From contig CM058239.1 of the NCBI GenBank assembly GCA_030180135.1, positions 63,371,823-63,435,822 on the forward strand: a DNA stretch of 64,000 nucleotides, written 5' to 3'. This document shows, in pieces, positions 30,202 through 42,400 of the stretch (position 1 is the first letter of the stretch; the number at the start of each line of letters is the position of its first letter). The notes below the pieces were generated by a model. It searched no databases, was not told the origin of the DNA, and saw nothing but the letters and a program-made list of their open reading frames with translations. A program made the position numbers and the translations under genes. This stretch comes from Orychophragmus violaceus (taxonomy: Eukaryota > Streptophyta > Magnoliopsida > Brassicales > Brassicaceae).

Positions 30202-31787
30202 TTCCCTAATCCTTTTGTCTCAATATCTCGATCTGGCATAAGGCAAGATGCGTGTCATCCTTATATAGCCAAACCATTTTTATCGGACCAGATTTGATAC
30301 TGACAATGCAAACGACTTGGGCAAGTCCGTTTGGGAATGGCCATTCTCTTACCAGCTATCAAATCTCCGATTGGCCTAGAGATATTACCTCCGTTAAACG
30401 GCAGGGACAAATCCCATCTTGTTCCATCACTATGAACTACACAATTCATAATACACCCAACCAAGGTCCGTATAGCTCCCAGTTACGAAACAGCGTTAGA
30501 CAATGATCAAAGCGCATTACTACATGTGCAACCACATGCATGCGAACTCAGGTCTAAGGACTATACTCTATAGTCGTATATGAGAACTTCTTATGACACA
30601 GATATTAATATCTTGCAGAGTTCTCATTAGCGGGCCATGTCCGGTCATATGCTCCCCTACATATACCTATGTGTCGACTTTGATGCCGCGCATCTATGAC
30701 CCCTCGAAACTTGGTCATAAGTCTCAACACAATCTAGTCTCAACAGGTTGTTGGTGTTCCAATTTCAACAACCTTCGACTATGGACACTATGATTTATGT
30801 CACTTCGTTAAATATGGGGTTTCAGGATCAAGTCTACTCATGTACTTCGATGGCCCATATATAATGACATGAATCATTTTGGAACGATTATTTATATCAC
30901 AGTTAAAATAATCCAGAAATCATTAGATTTCATAAACATAAAATATTATGTTTACATGAACTATTCAAAATAACTAAGTAAAGCCCTTTACAAACTCCCA
31001 CTGAAATTAAGACTACATCTTAATTTCACTCATCCTACAGCTACAGTCCGCGACTCGTGCTTAGGCATAAGGAGTGGCTTCGTTAATAGATTAGCAACGT
31101 TCTCATTCGATGAAACTTGCTTATCTACTTAACACCTCTTTCATTTATCTCAAGGAATAGGTTACACCTATCCTCAAGGTGTTTGGACCTCTGATGTGCA
31201 GCTAGCCTCATCTATGCTGTGAATCACATCAAGTTCAGTGATGAACTCTTCTATCCAAACAACCTTTTTCACCGCTTCTCAAGCAGAATTCAAGTCTCAT
31301 AAGATATCCATTCAAATGAGCCCAAAAGTCCATAACTATGGGGTTTCTGAATCTGACTTACTCTATGTGACCAAAACGTTTATGCCAAGAAAAATCAGGT
31401 TTAACTCATCAGATTTAAACCAATTGCGGTATTTATGTTACATTTAGGCACTCTTTGGTTTAAGACATAAAACCCATTCCTTGAATAGGGTGCTACAATT
31501 AATATTTCATTAAGATCAAAAGAACAAACTAGTCTTTTATCAAAATGAAAAACATTCAAATTCTTACAAGAAAATGAAAGACAACACTGCTTAAAGCAGG
31601 TACATTGTAGCAATTACTTAATAAAACCAAGCCTCAAAGGCATCTACAAGTGAAAACCCTATGGCTGAGGCAGCATCCCAAGCTCCTTCCAGACACGCAG
31701 TTCCACTTGCCCTTCCTTCAACGTTCTACTGTTGCTCAGGCTCTGCATATTATAACAAATATCAGTGCCACAACCAGTATCCAATAC
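30202..31787 (-). other. G 3' region with pol scraps
   Basis: Around 31020-31230 is the counterpart of the F RNase H tail (the ACGAGTCGCGGACT region). Around 31300-31400 is a pre-integrase scrap matching F 20190-20290. Between them RT and most of integrase are absent. No open frame of note. Confidence 0.65.
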
Positions 31788-32678
31788 CTATAAGGTATAA
31801 CTTGAAGTAATAACATGAATACCTGAGGAAGTAGTTTCATACATCAACTTCAACTCCTCATAATCTTCCATGAATTTAATGCAATCTCTCTTCCAATGCC
31901 CAGTCTCTTTACAGTAGCAGCACTTACCAACGTAAGAGGTATCTGACTCAGGCTCAGAAGACACACGCTTGCCATGATTCAAAATCTGGACAACTTTGTC
32001 TTCACCCTTGTCAGCTTTAGGTTTGGTAAACCTACCCTTCTCCTTCATGAGATTGTACAGGGTGCTCTTCACGTTTGGCTCAACTGTTTTGAGCATGTCA
32101 TGCAGTTCAGTCAACGTCTTCGTTAAGCCTTTCTTGATATAGTCCCTTACGAACTCATCATAGCTTGACGGCAGTGACTGCAGAATGATATCAGTTGCCA
32201 ATTCTTGGCTAACTGGATAATCCAGTTTCCTCAGGTTATCAATGTAACCCATCATTTTACTGATATGAGGACTTACAGGATGATCCATCGGTAGCTTGCA
32301 GCTAGTGAGAGATTTAACCAACTGGTATCTCTCCACTCTTACCTGCTCCTGAAATTTCAATTTCAGGCTGCTGATCATCTCTATTGGCGACTCCATGTTC
32401 TCATATTGCTTCCGCAAATCTGAGTCCATGGTAGCCAATATCAGACCACGCACATCTACCGCATCACTATAATGCTTATTCCAAGCATTATATACTGCAT
32501 GACTGGCTTTGGATCCGATCCTCTCGGGGAGAGCTTTCTCAAGGACATAGTCCTTTCTCTCATGCCTGAGAACTAGCCTCAGGTTCCGCGACCAAGTCAA
32601 GAAATTTGATCCGTTCAGTTTGTCCATCTCAAGGACATACCGGATCGAGAAAGTGTTTTGATTGTTTGTGCTTGTCAT
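31788..32678 (-). CDS. G gag
   Basis: 296 residues, very similar to F gag (MTSTNNQNTFSI start, MDKLNGSNFLTW, CCHC knuckle CCYCKETGHWKRDC). It stops at a TAG where F has AAG, just before the protease LDTGCGTD motif. G thus makes gag without protease. Whether it can build particles or only uses those of a relative is unknown. Confidence 0.85.
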   Translation of the reverse strand: MTSTNNQNTFSIRYVLEMDKLNGSNFLTWSRNLRLVLRHERKDYVLEKALPERIGSKASHAVYNAWNKHYSDAVDVRGLILATMDSDLRKQYENMESPIEMISSLKLKFQEQVRVERYQLVKSLTSCKLPMDHPVSPHISKMMGYIDNLRKLDYPVSQELATDIILQSLPSSYDEFVRDYIKKGLTKTLTELHDMLKTVEPNVKSTLYNLMKEKGRFTKPKADKGEDKVVQILNHGKRVSSEPESDTSYVGKCCYCKETGHWKRDCIKFMEDYEELKLMYETTSSGIHVITSSYTL

Positions 32679-34431
32679 AGCTGAAATTTAGAGATAAATA
32701 GAGTTTTAGTTATTAAGTTCATATAAGAGTAATCTTAACAACTTATAAGAAAACTCGCATTGTATTCAAAATTTCTTTGTTTAACCTCATAAGAATACAA
32801 TGATTCCGAGACCCATGTTCAGCTAAATCCAAAGTGGGCCACTGGCCGTCACCCAGAATTAGCTTTACTTGGTAAGCATACACACAGCTAGTTATAACCA
32901 ATAACTCTCGGTTGTGAATTGGGCCCAAGGCCCAATATCACCAGATGTCTCAAGGCCCGGGACTCCCGATGGCCCAGTCAAGGAAACCAATCTCTTACAG
33001 CCAAATAATCACTAAAATCTGGGACTCCCAATGAAATTAGTGACTATATACTACTTTACTTACGCGAAAACAGACACCTCACACTGTAAGCCATATCTGT
33101 AATCAAATAAGCGTTAAGTAGCTGACAAGATTGGAAAGACATCCAAGCTTGATATTGTTTTTGAGGATTTTTAAGTTTTATTTCCAAAAATAGAAGATTG
33201 CTATTTTGGGAAACTTTCTTATTTTAGAAACTTTCTAAATTTAGTAACTTACTAAAATAGAAATTTCTAATTTAATATTTTATAAATATTTTGGGTTGGG
33301 TCACAAATTATAGGCCCAATTCTTGGTCCAAGACCATAGAATTCCAGCTGGCCCAATAATTTGACATAACCGATCCGGTTTATTAATTCTGGTCCAAGAC
33401 CAAATTAACTATCAAAACCATCGGTTATTTACTAAACCAGACCAGCTCTAAATTATTTGGTCCAACCAAATCAAACTTAGACCAGCCTTCGGTTTAGGTT
33501 AAAATTCAATTTTTGAATTTCAATCCGGTTTAACCAGAAATTAAATAATACCACGTATTAAATAATTTCCAGCAAACCGCGATTTGGGTTAACCGCTTGA
33601 ACCACCAATTAAATTGGATCGGTTCAGTTAAATCCAAAACCGGGAAAAACACCTAGTGTTTTAGCCAATTTGATTTAACTTGCGGTTTAAGGCTTTAAAC
33701 ACACAATTAACCGCCAATTTAATGGACCGGTTTAATCGGTGTGGTTTTGGGCAACGAACCGCGAAGCTCGGTTTAACCGATTGACTATTCGCGGGACGTA
33801 AAATTTTTAATGGGCCAAACAATCGGATCCAAGATCCAACTCGGCCCATTGTACAAGATCACTGGCCCATGATCCATTCGAGACTCTAAGCCGCTGCCTT
33901 GCGGATCACGCTTGGCCAAGGATCGATCCACTCACCATCACAATCGAGCATCGATCGATCATATGGTCATCGATTCTTGCCTGTCCCGAATGTGCGACCA
34001 TCGTCACATGATCAACAGCCAAACAAGTGATCTACGAACCACGATCACACGCATAACAAGCGATCGCATGATCCATGTATCAAAGCTATTAACCGATCGT
34101 CTTTTGCTCTCGATACTTTCGACCACATAAAGCGTTAGCATCAAATTAGCAACGGACAGTCGATTAATTAAAGCGATAGCTTCTATTGTTTATATCAGCC
34201 AATCACATGACGATCGCTTCTCATGATCATAACGAGACCATATAAAACGATTAGGGTTTCTCAATTTCTCAAGAACTTTCAATTAATAACCATGAACACA
34301 TTCGATTATTAAGAACATGACCGAGACCAAATTCAAGGTTTTCATTAATTAATTTTTCAATCAAAATCAATTAATCAATTATCATATGATCCAATTTCAC
34401 AAGAAACCTAAAACCTTAGCTCTGATACCAC
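32679..34431 (-). other. long leader of G, no gene
   Basis: Has the same zones as the F leader in reverse order: the shared GGGCCC/GGGAGTCCC part (32900-33030), AT-rich TTTCTAAA-type repeats (33180-33290), and a zone with GATCG and CGATC words (33900-34230). Confidence 0.6.
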
Positions 34432-35118
34432 TGATGGATTATGGTGTTTATTCAAGGTTTAATTCTCAATTACAACCTAACACAAATCCTTAAACAGATC
34501 TAGGTTCTTGCAAAACGAATCATAAAACCAACCAAACCTGGATCATTACCTTTCAGATTGCAGCGGATAATTGATGGTAATGACAAGATCAGTCTAGAAC
34601 AGATGAATCACCTGCTCCTCCTCAAGTATCCACACTCTTACAAGCAAGGGACGGCTGCTAGACCAAAGAGATGGATGATCAGAGAGAGAGGTTTGAGAGA
34701 AAGATGAAAAATGCGGCTGCCCGGGAGGAGAAAAATCGCAGGGATTATTAATCCCTTAGGTTTTTCAAATCCTTAATCTCTCATTAATGGGCCCAAGTCA
34801 TTTGACTAATGGCTCATTAATCATTTGGGCCCAAGACACAAATCAGACAAAAGCCTGTATTTTGTCTGGCCCAATTCTCTGATCTAATACAGTAAATGCC
34901 ATTGCATCTTACCGTATTAATTCCATTTAACTTTCCCGTTAGCTATGGTGTGTGACCCTTCGGGATCATACAATACTAGCAATAAGTCCTAAACTTATAG
35001 ATCATGAGCGGGCTCTAGCAAGTCATCATGATCACCCAGTATTTATGACTTATGTCTGATCTCGACACTTATCATACTTTCTAGAGATAGTACGGTAGGT
35101 TTCAGGACATTCCCAACA
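34432..35118 (-). repeat. 5' LTR of G
   Basis: 687 bp, adjoining the primer site; followed by CATAG. Confidence 0.9.
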
Positions 35119-35595
35119 CATAGTACTTGGTCTTAGCATCTCAAGTTCAGACCATGCTGAGGAGAACTTCCCAAGGTACTTAGTAAAATCATGATCTTCT
35201 TGTCTTAGCTCGCTGATGGCTTTCTTCACCTCATACACCCTGCTCAGATTAGAGACATCTCCATAAATCTTCTTGAGAGTGTCCCACAGTGACTTAGCTG
35301 TCTCACAATGAGAATAAGCTTCAAGAATGGATGGGTCAAGAGAGTTTTGGAGAAAGCCAAGCACAAGCTGATCTTCTTGAAACCATTTAGCCTCTGCCTT
35401 CTTAGTTTCCTCATCTTTCTTCTTAGTTGCATCTTCTTCAGTTGGCATTCTATCCTCAAAGATGTGATCCCACAAACCTCCTCCACAAATAGCAGTCTTG
35501 ATGGTCCTTTGCCATGTCCTATAGTTGATGCCTTTTAGCACAACAGGGATAGCAGTAGGCCTCAAGCTTGAGCTGATGTAAGAAGAGTCTTCCAT
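35119..35595 (-). CDS. H gag, N-terminal part
   Basis: Starts at ATG 35593-35595 (MEDSSYIS), matching the start in J. It covers the first 159 codons of gag and is cut by G after EMLRPSTM. The longer frame from 35643 begins in the leader. It belongs with 25666-29442. Confidence 0.88.
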
Positions 35596-35915
35596 AGTGA
35601 GTAACTTCTGAGTAGAACCGAGAATAGTTGATGTCTTGTGCAACCGAGAGGCGACTTAACCAACTTCAAGGATTTAGGGCCAAGAAACTTGAGAGGACCG
35701 AGAGACTGAGGTTGGGGACAAGCTTTGGCTTTAGGGCAGAGAGAAATGAAGAGAACAAGTGAAGAACAGAGAAAGATTGTAGTATAAGTGCAGTAGAACC
35801 GAGAGAATGCAGGGTGAGAGAATTAGGTTTTGCAACCGTGAGATTAGTGTAACCAAGAGAGAATGAAGAATGGAGATAGAGAATTAGAAGAATAGAGATC
35901 AATGCTCTGATACCA

Positions 35916-36343
35916 TGATAGTTTTAGAGATTGAACATGTTTGGGTTAGGGTTCTTGAGCTGTGGAGGCGCAAGAGAGAGAGATGGGAGAATAAACTCAG
36001 AAACCCTTACATTCATTTGCGGTTTACAAAGACATTTATATGGGATACAATGAGCTGAATGTTTAACCTAAAGGAGTAAAAGACAAATGCACAAAGTGAC
36101 AAGAAGGTCTGAAGTGTGGCAGAGGAGAGAGAGAGAGTGTGGACCACAACAACAACGGCTCTCTCTCCCTTAAACCCTAGCGGCTTCTTCCTTCTTGTTT
36201 AAACCGAGTCTTGCACATTTGAATATTTTGGCGCCTTTGGTCTTCTTCAAATGTCCCCAACTTTGCACATTATCAAATGTGCAAGACTTGTGCATTTTGT
36301 GATAATGCACAAGCTTAACACATTTGTCTAATCATGATCAATA
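35916..36343 (-). repeat. 5' LTR of H
   Basis: 428 bp; its inner edge adjoins the primer site at 35904-35915, and CCAAG follows at 36344. Confidence 0.9.
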
Positions 36344-36589
36344 CCAAGTTTAGGACCGAGAAACTGAGGGTTTTCTTTGGACCGAGAGTATGAAGAAACT
36401 GAGAGATTAGGAACAAGTGTGAGGGTTTTAGAACAGAGAGAATGAAAGAACTTAGAGAATGAAAGCTTAGAAAATGAGAGAATGAAGTGAGAGAGAGTTA
36501 GGGTTTTGGACCGAGAATAAGCTAGAACCGAGAGAATGATGAATCAAAGTGAGGAAATCAAGAGAATGAGGATCATTGCTCTGATACCA
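36344..36589 (-). other. leader and primer site of M
   Basis: Purine-rich leader (GAACCGAGAGAATG words) like those of H and J, ending in the primer site at 36578-36589. Confidence 0.75.
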
Positions 36590-37027
36590 TGTGAGATTTT
36601 AGAGTGTGAACATTAGGGTTCTTGAGAGAGTTTGAGATTGGTGGCGCAGCAAAAGAGAGAATGAGGTTTCAAAACCCTTAATTGATTCATTTGGTGTTAC
36701 AACATTTTATAGGGGATACAAAGACCCAAATGCTTAACCTAAAGTAGCTAAAGACCAAATGAACAAGAGGACAAAGTCTGGACAGGTCAGACCGTGGCAG
36801 GAGAGAGAGAGAGTGTGGACCACTTTGTGGTCCTCACAAGACAAAGCTCTTCCTTAACCCTAACGGCCATATTCCCTTTGCTTGATCCGAGACTTGTTTG
36901 AATTGTTGTTGGCGCCTTCTTATTCTCAACAGGAAGTCCCCAACTTTGCACATTATCAAATGTGCAAGACTTGTGCATATTTTGATAATACACATCCTTT
37001 GCACATTTGATCTCATCATGATCAATA
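36590..37027 (-). repeat. 5' LTR of M (438 bp)
   Basis: Minus-strand TATTGATCATGATG ... AAATCTCACA. U3 has TGCACATTTGATAATGTGCA followed by AAGTTGGGGAC. It is related to the LTRs of J and H. Confidence 0.85.
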
Positions 37028-38107
37028 CTTAGAGTCACTGATCATATGATGGGATACTCCTGAATCAATTATCAATGGTTTGATTCTATTTGATGCAAAA
37101 AGTGAGGTTCCAAAAGTCATACCAGAATTTTCCTTAATGGCTTTAATGAGAGCCTCAAGGTCTGATTTTCTTACCACATCACACTGATCAGGAACATGAG
37201 GAACATGATGAGCCACCATTGTTCTTGCTACATCACAAGGCTGCATTGAGGATGACCCGGGTCCAACTTCACCAAAGGAGAGGTTTGTGTTTTGATCTTG
37301 AAACCGGCTGTGAGAAGATGGTCTAAGGTGTGGGTATAAGCGCCAGCACTTCTCCTTTAGGTGACCATTCTGCTTGCAACACACACACATCAAGCCTCTT
37401 CTCCTATCATTACCATAGCTCTGCCTCTCCTCAGGTTCATAAGCCCCTTTTTTTGCAGTCACAAGCTCAGCTTTCCTACTGAATAGCCCAACTGATCCTT
37501 GTTCTCTTTGAATTCGTCCACACACCTCATCCAAAGAAGGTAATGTATCTGCCCTTAGAATGTGCTTGATTAGGTCATTGTATGATGAGTTCAAGGTGAG
37601 CAGAAGCGCAAATACTCTACCCTGCTCTCTCCTTTCATTTAGCACAAGAGGATCAATGCTTGAAGGCCTTAACATTTCCAACTCTGCCCATAAAGACATG
37701 AACTTCCCAAAGTGAGCTTTGAACTCTCTATTTTCTTGTTGAAGATTGTTGATGGCCTGTTTAACTTCAAAGACCCTGCTCAGATTAGTTGTGTTGTCAT
37801 AAACCTTCTCAAGAGTTTTCCACAGCCCCTTGGAGGATATACAATAAGAATATGCTTCCAACAGCTCCTGGTCAAGTGAGCTTTGAAGTATGGACAACAC
37901 TCTTTGGTCTCCTTGTGTCTATGCTTCTTCATCAGCTGCATCCATCTTCATACCAGCTTCTCCTTGAGCTTGCTGAGATGATGCTTCACTGCCTAGTACA
38001 TATTTCCATAGTCCACGCCCTCTTAGAGCTGACTTCACAATCCTTGCCCACACTATGTAGTTGGGACCTCTAAGAGTCACATAAATGACTTCACTTGAGT
38101 TCTCCAT
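37028..38107 (-). pseudogene. K gag to protease, broken
   Basis: Starts at ATG 38105-38107 (MENSSEVIYV), in the family of A and I. TAG at 37919-37921 replaces the Trp codon found in A (EAWIQGDQ). The rest of gag is open, with knuckle CVCCKQNGHLKEKC. The protease motif reads DSGVSHH instead of DSGASHH, an unusual change beside the catalytic Asp. The coding region is cut by M just after it. Confidence 0.88.
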
Positions 38108-38356
38108 TGCTAAGTCTTATTTAAAGCAAGGAGGGAGTTTCAAGCTGAGATATTTGTAACAAAAGGTTTCTCACACTTAAGAGAATCCACATAGAAGTAA
38201 AGAACCAAAGAATAGTGTCTTAAGAACTGAAACTTTCAAGAACAGAAAAATTTATCAAGAACACTCAAGAACAGATTTCAAAAACAGTGAAATGAGATTT
38301 TAGAATCAGAGATTGCGGAAGTAGAATAGGTACAAGAGCTTATAGCTCTGATACCA

Positions 38357-38703
38357 TGTTAGAATAGTAAGATTAGGAAGATAGAATCAAGAGAGAGAGG
38401 CTCAAACCCGATTAGGGTTCTTGAACCCGAGAGAGAGAGAGAGATGAGAGATGAAGAGAGATAGCGATTCCTGGGAAGAATAAAATCCCAATATGATTCA
38501 ACTATAATGTGTACAAGAGTTTAAATAAGCTTTACAACTAGGGTATCTACTTAATAAACAAATATTAAATGGTATAAGACAATTTGAACTCGGTTGGGAG
38601 GAGAGAGAGACTAACGGTCACATAGATGGTGACTTCTCCTTGCTTTGTTCCACGCTGACAGTGACATCTCTGTGATCTGATTCTGCTTAGGTTTAATGGT
38701 CTT
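38357..38703 (-). repeat. 5' LTR of K, inner 347 bp
   Basis: Begins TGTTAGAATAG on the plus strand next to the primer site; ends at GTCTT where J inserted. It continues at 44326. Confidence 0.85.
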
Positions 38704-39147
38704 TATTGATCATGTTAAGACCAATGTGTTTAGATTGTGCATTATCACAAAATGCACAAGTCTTGCACATTGAGGAAGTGCAAAATTGGGGACTTAATAT
38801 CATGAGGAGCCAAACATTTGAATGCACAAGTTTTGGAGTATTCAAGGAGAAGGAAAGCGGTTAGGGTTTAAGAGAGAGAGCCGCTAGGGTTTAAGGGATG
38901 GAGCCGTTGGAATTGTGGTCCACACCACTCTCTCTCTCCTCTGCTATGCTTCAGACATTCTTGGCTCTTAGTGCATTTGTCTTTTACTCCTTTAGGTTAA
39001 ACATTTACCCCATTGTATCACCTATAAAAGCTGTGTAAACCGCAAATGAAAGGTTAAGGGTTGTGAACCTCATTCTCTCTCTTTTCTGCTGCGCATTCTC
39101 TCTAAGTTCATCAAGAACCCTAATGTTCACATACTCTAAATCTCACA
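38704..39147 (+). repeat. 5' LTR of J (444 bp)
   Basis: TATTGATCATG ... AATCTCACA with CTATAAAAG at 39022-39030 as TATA box and AACCCTAATG near the end. Confidence 0.93.
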
Positions 39148-39474
39148 TGGTATCAGAGCAATGATCTTCATTCTCTTGATTTCCACTCTTTGATTCACTA
39201 TTCTTCTAGTTCTAAGTTCATTCTCGGTCCAAAACCCTACTCTTCTCTCACTTCATTCTCTCGGTTCTAAAGCTCTCATTCTTCAAGTTCTTCCATTTCT
39301 CTCTGGTCTAAAGCTCTCATACTTGTTCTTAAGCCCTCAATCCCTTAGCTCTCTATACTCTCGGTCCAGATTGAAACCCTCATCTTCTCGGACCTAAAAC
39401 CCTAACTTCTCGGTCCTAAATCTGTTTCTCTCCGGTTCTTTAAACCTTCAACCAAACCTTCTCAGTTTCTCACC

Positions 39475-42400
39475 ATGGAAGACTCCTCTCATCTCAGCTC
39501 TAGCTTGAGGCCTACTGCTGTTCCTGTGGTGCTCAAAGGAATCAACTATAGGACATGGCAAAGGACCATCAAGACTGCCATTTGTGGAAGAGGTTTGTGG
39601 GAACACATTTTGGAGGACAAAACTCCAACTGAAGAAGATGAAGCTAAGAAGAAGGATGAAGAAACCAAGAAGGCAGAAGCTAAATGGTTCCAAGAAGATC
39701 AGCTGGTGCTTGGCTTTCTCCAAAACTCTCTTGACCCATCTATCCTTGAAGCTTATTCTCATTGTGAGACAGCCAAGTCATTGTGGGATACTCTCAAGAA
39801 GATTTATGGAGATGTTTCAAATCTGAGCAGAGTGTATGAGGTGAAGAAGGCCATAAGTGAGCTGAAACAAGAAGACCATGACTTTACCAAGTATCTTGGG
39901 AAGTTCTCTTCAGCATGGTCTGAACTTGAGATGCTAAGGCCAAGTACTTTAAACCCTAAGGTTCTCATTGAGAGAAAGGAACAAGACAAGATCTTTGGCC
40001 TTCTACTCAACTTGAATCCGGTTTACAATGATGCCATCATGAAGATCCTAAGGGAGACAACACTTCCTGATTTTGAAGAAGTGTGCTCAAGGCTCCAAAA
40101 GGAAGAAGGAAACATTGGTTTGTTTGGAGGAAAGGGGGAGTTGGTGACTGCCAACAAAGCCGGCTTCAAACCTGAGGAGAAGAAGGCGCCATTTTGTGAG
40201 CATTGCAAGAGGAAAGGCCACTCCAAGGAGAAGTGTTGGGTCCTCCATCCTCACCTCAAACCAGACAAGTTCAAGAACTCAAGGGCAAATGCAAACATCT
40301 CACAAGAAGCTGTGAATGAACCAGCCTCCACTTCAGCTCAAGGAAGGGAGCTTGCACTCTACACAGCCACTGAGTATGTCAAGAAGAGTGACCTTGAGGA
40401 CCTCATCAAGGCTTATGCCTCTAAACTCTCTGGTATCTCTTTATTCTCACATAAATTGCTTAGTAAAACTGATCATAAGTTGTAGTAGATTCAGGAGCTT
40501 CTCACCATATGATTAGTAATGCTAAGTTGTTGGAGAACATTAAACCTGCCCTAGGAAGAGTAACTATAGCTGATGGTCAAGGGATTCCTATAATTGGTAC
40601 AGGAAAGTTGAGATTATTTAACAAGGAAAGTGATGCATTCTATGTTCCTAAGTTTAAGTCTAACTTGCTGTCAGTTAAGAGGATCACTAAAGACTTGAAT
40701 TGCAATGTTATCTTTGGGCCTAATGATGTTTGTTTTCAGGATATTAAGAATGGAAAGGTTATTGGAAGAGGTGGTACACAAGATGAGCTTTACCTCCTTG
40801 AAGACACTTCTCCAAGCAACTCTGATTCATTAGCTTTTAAATCCTGTTTTTCTTTCAATCAAAATGTCCTATGGCATGCTAGACTAGGACATCCTCATGC
40901 TCGTGCTTTGAACTTAATGTTGCCTAATGTTAGCTTTGATCATTCAACTTGTGAAGCTTGTATTCTTGGCAAACATTGTAGAACTGTCTTTCCTAAATCA
41001 ACCACTATCTATGAACACTGTTTTGATCTTGTGCACTCTGATGTTTGGACTTCACCTTGTCTGTCTAGAGATAGAAACAAGTATTTTGTGACCTTCATAG
41101 ATGAAAAATCAAAATATACTTGGGTAACTTTGCTTCCATCTAAAGATAGGGTGTTTGATGCATTTTTAAATTTCCAAAACTATGTTACTAATCAATTTAA
41201 TGCCAAGATCAAAGTGTTTAGGTCAGATAATGGAGGAGAGTATACAAGCCAAAGATTCAAAGCTCACTTGAACAAATGTGGGATCCTTCATCAAACAAGC
41301 TGTCCCCATACTCCCCAACAAAATGGTGTGGCTGAAAGGAAGAACAGACATCTCATGGAAGCTGCTAGGTCCATGATGTTCCACACCAATGTTCCTAAGA
41401 GATTTTGGGGAGATGCTGTGTTGGCAGCATGCTATCTCATCAACAGGATCCCAACTAGAGTTCTTCAAGACATTTCACCATATGAGGTATTGAACAAAGC
41501 CAAACCATTTATTGAACACTTACGTGTGTTTGGTTGTGTTTGTTTTGTATATATCTCAGGAGATCAAAGGAACAAGCTAGATGCTAAGAGCACAAGGTGT
41601 ATGTTTCTTGGATACTCCACAACTCAGAAGGGCTACAAGTGTTTTGATCCAAGCAACAACAGGACATATGTTTCAAGGGATGTTAAGTTCATTGAGGGAC
41701 AGAGTTACTATGAGAAGAAGGATTGGGAAGGTTTGAAAGATCTCTCAAGATCACCTTCTGATTTGGCTACAAGTTTGAAGTACTTGTTGGATCACTTGGG
41801 CAATGATACCCCACGGCCAGAAAAGGCTGAGACACCTACCCAGAAAGCTCAACAAGAGGATACTGAACCAGCAACACACACTCAGGAACCGGCTCAAGCT
41901 CAAGAAGACACTCTACCTCAAGATCAGAACCAAGTGGACTTGGATATGGATGAGGATGAGATGGTTTATCAAGAGGCAGTGGGTAATGAGGAAGTGGTTG
42001 ATCAACAGGTTCAGCAACTCAGGAGAAGCACAAGGGAAAAGAAAGATCCATCAGAATGGATGAAGACAAGAGTCTACTACAACAACCAAGCAGTAGCTCA
42101 TCCTAGTCAGTCTACTTGTTCTATTGACTTGCTACCATCTAGTCACAAGGCCTTTCTTGGACAGATTGAGCTAAACCAGGTCCCTAAGACTTATGAAGAG
42201 GCTGAGGGTATAAAGGTTTGGATGGATGCAGTAAAGGATGAGAAAGAAGCTATGGAGAGGAACCATACTTGGATTGTAGAGAAGCTACCGAAAAAGAAGA
42301 AGACTGTTAGCTCTAAATGGGTCTTCACAATCAAGTATAAAAGCAATGGAGACATAGAGAGGTACAAGGCAAGGCTAGTAGCAAGGGGATTCACTCAAAC

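Larger units (their letters stand above)
29445..35118 (-). mobile_element. Copia-derived element G with gag only (5674 bp)
   Basis: 687-bp LTRs at 29445-30131 and 34432-35118 with three differences seen. CATAG flanks both ends (29440-29444, 35119-35123). The primer site is at 34419-34430, one base from the LTR as in F. The interior has a long leader, a gag frame, and only scraps of pol. It is related to F but shorter because of a larger pol deletion. Confidence 0.92.
25085..36343 (-). mobile_element. Copia element H, complete but split by G
   Basis: LTRs of 428 bp at 25085-25512 and 35916-36343, CCAAG at 25080-25084 and 36344-36348, primer site at 35904-35915, polypurine tract (plus-strand CTCCCCCTC) from 25513. 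About five differences separate the LTRs. Without G the element is about 5.6 kb with one open gag-pol frame. Confidence 0.92.
24653..37027 (-). mobile_element. Copia element M, 5' part, interrupted by H
   Basis: Read on the minus strand: 5' LTR (36590-37027), primer site (36578-36589), leader (36344-36577, then 25084 downward) and the first third of gag (to 24653). H inserted in the leader with target duplication CCAAG; E inserted in gag. The rest of M should be left of the window. Beyond 37027 is gag/protease of K, with CTTAG as the expected duplication. Confidence 0.82.

Noticed and set aside
36578..36589. Possible tRNA gene end (GCTCTGATACCA)
   Set aside because: It is the reverse complement of a primer-binding site next to an LTR; no tRNA cloverleaf surrounds it. 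The same applies to the other minus-strand copies.
40480..40510. Programmed frameshift between gag and pol in J
   Set aside because: Close relatives A and H have a single continuous frame across this point, and no slippery site is evident, so a simple deletion or sequence error is more likely.
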